A DNA stretch of 64,000 nt from NCBI RefSeq assembly GCF_900177645.1, contig NZ_FXAO01000003.1, positions 310,001-374,000 on the forward strand, given 5' to 3'. The translations under genes and the position numbers were made by a program. Below, piece after piece: positions 17,329 through 23,959 of this stretch (position 1 is its first letter; each line of letters begins with the position of its first letter). Below the pieces are notes generated by a model. It saw nothing but the letters and a program-made list of their open reading frames with translations, was not told where the DNA came from and ran no database searches. This DNA comes from Arenibacter troitsensis (GTDB lineage Bacteria > Bacteroidota > Bacteroidia > Flavobacteriales > Flavobacteriaceae).

Positions 17329-17355
17329 AAAACCCGACGATCAACGTCGGGTTTT
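17329..17355 (-). terminator. Intrinsic terminator after the OmpA-like gene
   Basis: Arms AAAACCCGACG (17329-17339) and CGTCGGGTTTT (17345-17355) form a perfect 11-bp stem with a 5-nt loop, followed by T on the minus strand. It ends only 26 bases before the ATG of the type III PKS cluster's first gene, so it may act as a terminator/attenuator boundary. Confidence 0.88.
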
Positions 17356-17372
17356 ACACAAGGGTATCCTGT

Positions 17373-18068
17373 TTATTGTTTTGCCTTTTCTAACGCCTCC
17401 TGTTGTAAAGCTTCATTGGCCACGATTACCAATTCTACCCTACGGTTTTTAGCCTTACCGGCAGCCGTACTGTTATCGGCTTTGGGTTGCGTCTCACCAT
17501 ACCAGGTTGTTGTTAACCTACTCCCTGAAATACCATTGGTAATTAGGTAATTGGTTACAGACTGCGCACGTTGCTTGGACAGATTAAGATTGTAGTCATC
17601 GGGTCCGGCACTATCAGTATGGCCCTCCACCAATATGTTGGTGTCCGGATATTCTTTTAAAATCCCAACCAATCTATCCAATGTTGCTGCCGAAGTACCC
17701 TTAACATCAGATTTATTGGTATCAAAGTAAACACCGGCATCCTCATTAAAGGTTACATTTATTCCTTCACCTACCCTGACTACCTCAGCTCCAGGAATCT
17801 CTTCTTCAATTCGTTCTGCCTGACGGTCCATTCTATCGCCGATATAACCACCGGCAACACCACCTACCACTGCTCCAATAATGGCTCCTAGAGCCGTATT
17901 ATTACCTTTTCCAACATTGTTACCAAGAACACCGCCTATTACCGCTCCGCCAGCAGCACCTGTTGCTGCGCCCCTTTGCTTGTGATTGGTGTTCTTTACT
18001 GCTTGACAACTACTAAACGTAGCAAGAATCATGATTACGGATAAACTACTTACTATTATTTTTTTCAT
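17373..18068 (-). CDS. OmpA-family lipoprotein with glycine zipper
   Basis: A 231-residue lipoprotein: signal sequence to LATFSSCQ (lipidated Cys), then a glycine-zipper region (about 35-80, GAATGAAGGAVIGGVLGNN and repeats) and a C-terminal OmpA domain (about 105-222). The peptidoglycan-binding motif VEGHTDSAGPDDYNLNLSKQRA and NRRVELVI are intact. The protein should tie the outer membrane to the cell wall by binding diaminopimelate. Similar to the YiaD/Pal-like proteins. It has its own terminator and appears to be a single-gene unit. Confidence 0.9.
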   Translation of the reverse strand: MKKIIVSSLSVIMILATFSSCQAVKNTNHKQRGAATGAAGGAVIGGVLGNNVGKGNNTALGAIIGAVVGGVAGGYIGDRMDRQAERIEEEIPGAEVVRVGEGINVTFNEDAGVYFDTNKSDVKGTSAATLDRLVGILKEYPDTNILVEGHTDSAGPDDYNLNLSKQRAQSVTNYLITNGISGSRLTTTWYGETQPKADNSTAAGKAKNRRVELVIVANEALQQEALEKAKQ

Positions 18069-18191
18069 TTGATTTTATTGTTTAATGTTAATCCCAAATA
18101 TTTCAAGGACGAATATCCTTTAAAACAGAAATCATGCCAATCCCGACTTATTTGCGTATCGGCTTGATTATATATTTCAGGCAATTAGAAA

Positions 18192-18695
18192 TTAGGGCAG
18201 GTCGTTTTTGGTAAATTCATAAACTACTGTCAACGGCTGTCCATCCACAGATACTTTTGAGGTCATTCTCAACTGTTGATCGGTGAGTTGTTCAATGTCC
18301 AACCTATATCCCAAACCTCCTGAAATATCTTTATACTTCTCGTCTATAAACTTAAATTGCAACTGACTGTTCATTCCTGGCCTATCTACAACAGACCAAC
18401 GGATAAAGCGCTCAGCACCATCACAATTAGCACCATTGCCCAACATATAACTCCCTGTACTGTTATTATTTCTAAAAAACCAGGTACTGCCCTCAAAACA
18501 AGTGGCATCGGAATCATTAAAAAGAACCGATTTGAATTTTCCCTGGCCGCCTTGATAGGAAACATTGTTCAAAATCCAGTTACCGCTCAAAGCACTTCTG
18601 TCCTGTCTTGCCGCTTTGGATACGGAACAGGAGCTAACAAAACCGACAGAAATAAACGCTAAGACTATAAACTTTTTTAAATGCATAATTTTCAT
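18192..18695 (-). CDS. Lipocalin-like lipoprotein
   Basis: About 167 residues: a lipoprotein signal (KKFIVLAFISVGFVSSCS) followed by a beta-rich domain beginning SALSGNWILNNVSYQGG, the G-x-W opening strand of lipocalin-like domains, and containing two cysteines (CFEGSTWFF, NCDGAERF) that may form a disulfide. Likely a periplasmic or outer-membrane lipid- or ligand-binding protein. ATG codons at 18695 and 18686 are both possible starts; longer extensions upstream lack signal-peptide character. Ligand unknown. Confidence 0.75.
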   Translation of the reverse strand: MKIMHLKKFIVLAFISVGFVSSCSVSKAARQDRSALSGNWILNNVSYQGGQGKFKSVLFNDSDATCFEGSTWFFRNNNSTGSYMLGNGANCDGAERFIRWSVVDRPGMNSQLQFKFIDEKYKDISGGLGYRLDIEQLTDQQLRMTSKVSVDGQPLTVVYEFTKNDLP

Positions 18696-19027
18696 ATTTA
18701 TAATTTGAACATATATACGTTGAAAGTGTGCAAAAAGTATGATGTGCTTCCTATAATTCTGAAGATATAAACTAATAGCTTCAGGCACAGTATGCTCCGA
18801 ACAACTTATTTTTCCCAAAACTATTGTAAACGACAAAAATTGCTTTGCTCTTATCAAAAAATAATTGACTTTACCCCAATTGTGGAAGAGCGATAATCCA
18901 AAGGTATCCGCCTATACATATTACTCAATGTTCCTAAAAAAACAAGGGGAAGCATTGCTTCCCCTTGTGCATTAACAGCCAAAACTCTAATATTAAAACC
19001 AACAAACAGACTGCTAACAAAACAACA
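18696..19027. other. Intergenic region, 332 bases
   Basis: It holds the promoter region of the lipocalin-like gene at one end and the terminator of the gdh operon at the other (18936-18968). I see no gene, tRNA or repeated element in it. Confidence 0.6.
18936..18968 (-). terminator. Intrinsic terminator of the gdh operon
   Basis: Two 13-bp arms (ACAAGGGGAAGCA at 18942-18954 and its complement at 18956-18968) flank a single central base. On the minus strand the stem is followed by a run of seven T. It lies about 60 bases after the stop of the last gene of the gdh operon. Confidence 0.9.
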
Positions 19028-19405
19028 TCATAGTTTTATCAAAATCTTCGTATATAATTCTTCTTTCAATTTGTGTGCCTCCTGTAAAATGGCCTTATAA
19101 AGATTACGATATTCCTCATGCTTGTTTACATAGTATATATCACACTCCATATCTTCGCATTCATGTAAATTTACCATAGAGCTCTTATACCTGTAGAATA
19201 CTCCTAGATGCAATTTGTTTTCCATGGCCAATTCTTTCAACCTACTGCCCATATCATCTTCATTCGATAATTTTTTGGCAATGTTGATCAATATTTCCAA
19301 CTCCCTGCCGTTGTCGACCAAATGACCTATCCAATTATTGAGCTCCAGGGCATCTTTTTTGGCAATTAACCTATCGTCCGAGTCATGTTCATAAAACACT
19401 TCCAT
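19028..19405 (-). CDS. Small cytoplasmic protein of unknown function
   Basis: A 125-residue, mostly helical, charged protein without signal peptide or membrane segment. I recognise no domain. It contains paired Cys-x-x-x-x-Cys (HECEDMECDIYY) and a C-terminal amphipathic helix (LYKAILQEAHKLKEELYTKIL) suited to coiled-coil contacts. It starts two bases after the stop of the GreA-like gene, so the two are surely cotranscribed and lie in the unit headed by glutamate dehydrogenase. Its role may therefore tie to nitrogen metabolism or to the Gre-like protein; this is inference. Confidence 0.65.
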   Translation of the reverse strand: MEVFYEHDSDDRLIAKKDALELNNWIGHLVDNGRELEILINIAKKLSNEDDMGSRLKELAMENKLHLGVFYRYKSSMVNLHECEDMECDIYYVNKHEEYRNLYKAILQEAHKLKEELYTKILIKL

Positions 19406-19407
19406 AA

Positions 19408-19827
19408 TTACAATAAAATATCAGAATTAATGGTGTTATGTTCTTGCTTCACATCCGCAACCTTAAGGGTCTGCTCCCCATTCCTAAATTCCCATACAAT
19501 ATTATCCCCTTTGGCATAGCCGATAACTGCGGCCCCCATGGGAGTTAAAATAGATATTTTACTATTCTTGAAGTCACCTTGGGAAGGAATGACCAATTGG
19601 AATTGTTTGGACCATCCATTGACTGCCTGGATCGTGACGATAGAATTGAACCTAATCACATCTTTGGGCATTTCCTCCTCATTATAAACAACCGCAGACT
19701 TCAATTCTTCGGTCAACTTTTCAATGGAACTCTTATACGTATTATCCGTGTAAAACCCGGATACATTTACCAGACGCTTTAATAGGACGAACTCCTTCTC
19801 CTCCAACACTAAATTTCCGTACTTCAT
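19408..19827 (-). CDS. GreA/GreB C-terminal domain protein (Rnk-like)
   Basis: A 139-residue protein with a short helical N-terminus (about 1-45) and a GreA/GreB C-terminal FKBP-like domain (about 55-130): RFNSIVTIQAVNGWSKQFQLVIPSQ and ISILTPMGAAVIGYAKGDNIVWEF match the family. The long N-terminal coiled coil with catalytic acidic tip of true Gre factors is missing, so transcript cleavage is unlikely; Rnk-type proteins bind RNA polymerase and modulate it. It starts 23 bases after glutamate dehydrogenase, in the same operon. Confidence 0.85.
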   Translation of the reverse strand: MKYGNLVLEEKEFVLLKRLVNVSGFYTDNTYKSSIEKLTEELKSAVVYNEEEMPKDVIRFNSIVTIQAVNGWSKQFQLVIPSQGDFKNSKISILTPMGAAVIGYAKGDNIVWEFRNGEQTLKVADVKQEHNTINSDILL

Positions 19828-19849
19828 AACTCTGTATTTTTTATTTTAT

Positions 19850-21133
19850 TTATGGAAATATCCCTCTTTGAACATAAGCCTTTTCTATTCTCTCAATAGC
19901 AATGATATAGGCTGCAGTTCTCATATCCCCATCCCTATTTTCGGCAGTTTCATATACCTTCTCAAAGACTTCCTTCATCTTCTTTTCCAGCTTGGCCATC
20001 ACTTCCTCCAATTGCCATAACTCTCCGTTTCTGTTCTGTAGCCACTCAAAATAACTGCCTATTACACCCCCTGAATTACACAGGATGTCCGGTATAATTC
20101 CCACTCCATTTTTCAACAATATCTCCTCACCTTCCACATCGGTTGGCCCGTTTGCACCCTCCGCAATTAAAAATGCCTTGATCTTAGCTGCATTATCTGC
20201 GGTGATTTGATTACCTAAGGCAGCAGGAATACATATATCGCAATCCAGTTCAAAAAAACTATCCTTATCTACCACTTGCGCCAGCGCATAGCCTACAATA
20301 CTGCCCTTGTTGCCCTGCATATACTGGTACAATTTGGAAACTTCAATTCCATCGCTATTGGCAATGGTTCCATAGGCATCCTGCACCCCCACCAATTTAG
20401 CACCTTCGTTTTCCAAAAAATAGGCAGTCCAATAGCCTACATTCCCAAATCCCTGAACAATAAACCTCTTGCTCTTTAGGTTCACCTTTTTCTTTTCGGC
20501 CCAAAGCTTTATATTGAGAAAAACACCATAGCCCGTAGCCCTGTCCCTACCTTCAGAACCTCCGGAACCCAAAGGTTTCCCTGTTACTACATGCTGATTT
20601 TTGGACCGCTCCGCCGGGGACTTAGTAGACATATACGTATCCACGATCCAAGCCATGGTTTGTGAATTTGTGTTTACGTCCGGGGCAGGTATATCGTGTT
20701 CCGGACCTATGTTGTCGCCCAATGCATATGTAAATCTTCTGGTAATCCTTTCCAATTCCGCATTGGAATATTTTGAGGGATCAATTTGAATCCCTCCCTT
20801 TGCGCCACCATAAGGCAGACCTGCCAAAGAGGTTTTCCAGGTCATCCACATGGCAAGCGCCTTTGCCGCATCAATATCTACGGTTGGGTGATAACGAAGT
20901 CCGCCTTTATAAGGTCCTAATGCATTATTGTGCTGCACCCGGTATCCTGTAAAAACTTCAACATCCCCATTGTCCATTTTAACCGGGAAATGTATCAGTA
21001 ATTCATTGTTGGTAATGCTAAGTATTTTTCTGATATTACTATTTAGACCAATAATATCGGCAGCATGATTGAATTGACGCATCACGTTCTCCAACATGCC
21101 CTGTTTCAATTGTGTTTTAGATTTTGTAATCAT
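19850..21133 (-). CDS. Glutamate dehydrogenase (Glu/Leu/Phe/Val family)
   Basis: A 427-residue dehydrogenase interconverting glutamate with 2-oxoglutarate and ammonia. The substrate site KGGLRYHPTVD, the catalytic lysine motif LPYGGAKGGI, and the Rossmann motif VQGFGNVGYWTA are present. Length and sequence fit the hexameric RocG/GudB group rather than the shorter leucine dehydrogenases. The gene heads an operon with a GreA-like gene and a small unknown gene. It is preceded by a sigma-54 promoter (21340-21354) and a dyad, and lies directly downstream of an NtrC-type activator, so nitrogen- or amino-acid-responsive control is likely. Confidence 0.93.
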   Translation of the reverse strand: MITKSKTQLKQGMLENVMRQFNHAADIIGLNSNIRKILSITNNELLIHFPVKMDNGDVEVFTGYRVQHNNALGPYKGGLRYHPTVDIDAAKALAMWMTWKTSLAGLPYGGAKGGIQIDPSKYSNAELERITRRFTYALGDNIGPEHDIPAPDVNTNSQTMAWIVDTYMSTKSPAERSKNQHVVTGKPLGSGGSEGRDRATGYGVFLNIKLWAEKKKVNLKSKRFIVQGFGNVGYWTAYFLENEGAKLVGVQDAYGTIANSDGIEVSKLYQYMQGNKGSIVGYALAQVVDKDSFFELDCDICIPAALGNQITADNAAKIKAFLIAEGANGPTDVEGEEILLKNGVGIIPDILCNSGGVIGSYFEWLQNRNGELWQLEEVMAKLEKKMKEVFEKVYETAENRDGDMRTAAYIIAIERIEKAYVQRGIFP

Positions 21134-21339
21134 AAATTTCTGTTTAGAACAATCTCACTTCTCTCTTAAAAACCATTTGATTTCCTCCAGGTACTGCCCT
21201 TGAATCCGCGGATTCAAATTCATTGCAGTTCCAAATATGCTTTTTATTTTTTGTCAGTACACATGTTTTGAAATACTCACAACTTGGACATAAACTAGTG
21301 CTGTTTCCCATAACCGTGTATTTTAGTTACACGACATGG

Positions 21340-21354
21340 GCAACTAGAGTGCCA
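21340..21354 (-). promoter_or_regulatory. Sigma-54 promoter of the gdh operon
   Basis: On the minus strand TGGCACTCTAGTTGC matches the -24/-12 consensus TGGCAC-N5-TTGC, with exactly 10 bases between the invariant GG and GC. Transcription would start near 21329 and leave a leader of about 195 bases before the gdh ATG. No other match with this quality was noticed in the window. Confidence 0.85.
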
Positions 21355-21380
21355 TAAAACCGTAGTATTGCATACAATTA

Positions 21381-21411
21381 ATTTAAATACCTGATAATCG
21401 GGTATTTAAAT
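21381..21411. promoter_or_regulatory. Dyad upstream of the sigma-54 promoter, probable activator site
   Basis: ATTTAAATACC (21381-21391) and GGTATTTAAAT (21401-21411) are perfect inverted 11-mers around TGATAATCG, which itself is nearly symmetric. The centre lies about 65 bases upstream of the predicted transcription start. The symmetry and place suit a dimeric Fis-type helix-turn-helix activator, such as the one encoded next door. Confidence 0.6.
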
Positions 21412-21456
21412 CACTAAAAAGCATATTTAGCCTATTATATATTTGGGATTTTTTCC

Positions 21457-21483
21457 CCAGATGGGTAGGAATTACCCATCTGG
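21457..21483. repeat. 11-bp inverted repeat after the sigma-54 activator gene
   Basis: CCAGATGGGTA (21457-21467) and TACCCATCTGG (21473-21483) form a perfect stem with a 5-nt loop, 10 bases after the response-regulator stop. On neither strand is it followed by a T tract, so it is not a standard intrinsic terminator. It could stabilise the mRNA 3' end or bind a protein. Confidence 0.6.
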
Positions 21484-21493
21484 AACATGGGGA

Positions 21494-22828
21494 TTATTGA
21501 ATTTTTTGACGCAGTGTTTTGCGATCGATCTGCAAAATTTCTGCCGCCTTGGATTTGTTATTGTCGGTAGCCTCCAAAACTTTCAATATGTATTTTTTTT
21601 CAACTTCCCTTAATGGTAAAAGGTTGTCTTCGGGAAAATCTATCTTAAATTTCAAATTGTCAGGCAAATTGTCGATTTCAATTCTTTTATCGCACATTAT
21701 TACAGCCCTCTGGATTACGTTTTCCAATTCCCTAATGTTCCCTGGCCATGAATACCGCATCAAAAGTTCCAAGGCCTCTGGTGTAATGGTGACCAACCTA
21801 TCTTTATACTCTACACCGTATTTTAAAAGAAATTTGTCCACCAGCAAGGGAATGTCTTCTTTGCGCTCCCGAAGGGAAGGAACATTGATCTCCACAACGG
21901 TTAACCTATAATAAAGGTCTTCCCGGAACAATTTTTTTTGTACTTGGGAATATAAATTGCTATTAGTGGCCGCAATGACCCGGATGTCTATTTTTTCAAT
22001 TTTTTGAGATCCTACCTTCATCACTTCCTTTTCCTGCAATGCCCTCAGCAATTTGGACTGTACGGAGAGGGATGCGTTGCCTATTTCATCCAAAAATAGG
22101 GTCCCTTTATCCGCAGCCTGAAAAAAACCGTTACGATTTTCATTGGCTCCTGTAAAAGCTCCCTTTGCATAACCAAAAAGCTCGGCTTCCAACAAGCTTT
22201 CAGGAATGGCCCCACAGTTCACCGCAACAAACGGAGCCCTGGAAAATTTTCCCATATAATGAACAGATCGGGCAACCAATTCCTTTCCAGTGCCACTTTC
22301 CCCGTTTATCAGTACTGTTGCCTTATTGTCCTTAACCCTATCTATAATATCGGTCACTTTTTTTATGGCCTCGGAACTACCAATGAGTTCCCCATAAGTA
22401 TCAGCATTATTATTTTTGGATATCGATGAACCCGTGGCAGCTACCTTCCCAAGAGAATTGCCCGTGAAGGATTTTAGTACAGCCTGCTTTAATTCCTCCT
22501 TGGTAAAAGGTTTGACCAAATAGTCCATGGCTCCTGATTTTATGACACTCATGGCGTCATCTACGGAAGGATATCCGGTAACCACCAACTTTGGCAATTT
22601 GGGATAATGTTCGGAAACGTATTTGACCAACTGCAATCCATCCACATCCGGCATTTTAAGATCTGTAATTAAAAGGTCTATTTTGGAATCCTTTAAAATC
22701 ACCAAGGCCTCCTTTACAGATACGGCTTTGTAGGTGTGATAATTAAAGGATTGAAGATGCCTATGGATCAGTTCCAATATATTTACATCGTCATCTACGA
22801 TCAATACGTTCTCTTTATTAAAGCCCAT
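21494..22828 (-). CDS. NtrC-type sigma-54-dependent response regulator
   Basis: About 444 residues in three parts. The receiver domain (about 1-120) has the DDD acidic pocket, the phospho-acceptor Asp in LITDLKMPD and Lys in DYLVKPF. The AAA+ domain (about 145-375) has Walker A GESGTGKE, the sigma-54 contact loop GAFTGA, and the arginine-finger region. The C-terminal Fis-type helix-turn-helix (NNKSKAAEILQIDRKTLRQKI) binds DNA. It starts four bases after the kinase gene. The downstream gdh operon has a sigma-54 promoter, so it is the probable target (inference). Confidence 0.93.
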   Translation of the reverse strand: MGFNKENVLIVDDDVNILELIHRHLQSFNYHTYKAVSVKEALVILKDSKIDLLITDLKMPDVDGLQLVKYVSEHYPKLPKLVVTGYPSVDDAMSVIKSGAMDYLVKPFTKEELKQAVLKSFTGNSLGKVAATGSSISKNNNADTYGELIGSSEAIKKVTDIIDRVKDNKATVLINGESGTGKELVARSVHYMGKFSRAPFVAVNCGAIPESLLEAELFGYAKGAFTGANENRNGFFQAADKGTLFLDEIGNASLSVQSKLLRALQEKEVMKVGSQKIEKIDIRVIAATNSNLYSQVQKKLFREDLYYRLTVVEINVPSLRERKEDIPLLVDKFLLKYGVEYKDRLVTITPEALELLMRYSWPGNIRELENVIQRAVIMCDKRIEIDNLPDNLKFKIDFPEDNLLPLREVEKKYILKVLEATDNNKSKAAEILQIDRKTLRQKIQ

Positions 22829-22832
22829 AAAT

Positions 22833-23930
22833 TCAAATTTTCGGGAAATCAACGGTAAAGATAGCCCCTTTAGGTTTGTTGGATTTATACTTAATGGCCC
22901 CTTTGTGACTTTTTACAATACCATGTACAACACTTAAACCTAATCCAGAACCCTCACCAACCGGTTTGGTACTGTAAAACGGCTCAAAGATCTTATCGCT
23001 AATTTTACGATCTATACCTGGTCCTTCATCGGTTATGGTTATCTCTACCATATTTTTAGTTTCCTCTACATCGATCTTAATCTCCCCTTTTACCGGAGAA
23101 AAATATATGGCATTGAGCACCAGATTAAAAATTACCTGTGTCAACTGAATCGTATCTACCCTAAGAAGAATAGGTTCGGCACTTATGTTGAGCTTGTGTA
23201 CAATTTTCTTTTTCTTAAAACTGGGTTCCATTAAATTAATAGCATTGACAATTATGGGACCTATATTTACCAAGGACATTTGTTGGGGCATTTCACAGGC
23301 GAAGAACATAAGCTTTTTAACCACTTCCCTGGAAAATATGGCGCTGTTAATAATTTTATCAACATCCTTGGAGGCTTGGGTATCTTGGGTTATCCTAGTT
23401 TTCAATAATTCGGCAAATCCAAGTATATTGGCCAAAGGGGTATTTAGTTCATGGGCGATTCCTGCAGTAATTTCACCCAAAATACCCAAGCGGTCGGCCC
23501 TTTCCATTTTACGCTTTATAATTATCTCATTGTCCTTGATCTGTTTTCTTTCCAAAAGATTGCCGACCTCCAAGCACACGTTGATTAGCAATTTCTCTTC
23601 TTCCTTCAAAAAATCATCTTCGCTAAATTTTGGCCTGGGATAGGCTACGTGTATTTCTCCCACCTTTTTATTAAATACCATGACATTGGACTCCAACGAA
23701 ACGGGATTATCCGGGAAATCCGGCGTAACAATGTTGTACTGGTCCGATATGAGTTTTACTTGGGCAGCCTCACTAAACAGCCAAGCCTTCTGCAAACAAT
23801 GCAGAATTCCCTTTAGGGCATCTTCCACTTGGTCATAGTCGCAATTCACGATAATAGAGGTCACTTCATATAAACAAGTAAGCTCTTTAATACGCTCTTT
23901 AAGTTTTTCTTCTGCTGTAATCATCTGCAT
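22833..23930 (-). CDS. Sensor histidine kinase, soluble
   Basis: A 365-residue kinase without membrane segments. An N-terminal GAF-like sensory region (about 5-125) is followed by a short coiled coil, HisKA with His160 (GEITAGIAHELNTPLANILGF), and an HATPase domain with N-box, DEGPGIDRK and the GSGLGLSVVHGIV G2 box. Absence of membrane helices points to a cytoplasmic signal. It lies between the branched-chain oxoacid dehydrogenase gene (29-base gap) and its cognate sigma-54 activator (4-base gap), so the three probably form one transcript. Confidence 0.92.
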   Translation of the reverse strand: MQMITAEEKLKERIKELTCLYEVTSIIVNCDYDQVEDALKGILHCLQKAWLFSEAAQVKLISDQYNIVTPDFPDNPVSLESNVMVFNKKVGEIHVAYPRPKFSEDDFLKEEEKLLINVCLEVGNLLERKQIKDNEIIIKRKMERADRLGILGEITAGIAHELNTPLANILGFAELLKTRITQDTQASKDVDKIINSAIFSREVVKKLMFFACEMPQQMSLVNIGPIIVNAINLMEPSFKKKKIVHKLNISAEPILLRVDTIQLTQVIFNLVLNAIYFSPVKGEIKIDVEETKNMVEITITDEGPGIDRKISDKIFEPFYSTKPVGEGSGLGLSVVHGIVKSHKGAIKYKSNKPKGAIFTVDFPKI

Positions 23931-23959
23931 ATTAATCCTTTTTAAATTTTGGGAGATTC

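Noticed and set aside
17303..17344. Upstream start for the FAD oxidoreductase
   Set aside because: It would lie inside the ompA terminator stem; the FAD-binding motif normally begins within the first few residues, as it does from 17302.
21457..21483. Stem-loop after the sigma-54 activator as intrinsic terminator
   Set aside because: It lacks a following T tract on either strand, so it is listed only as a repeat.
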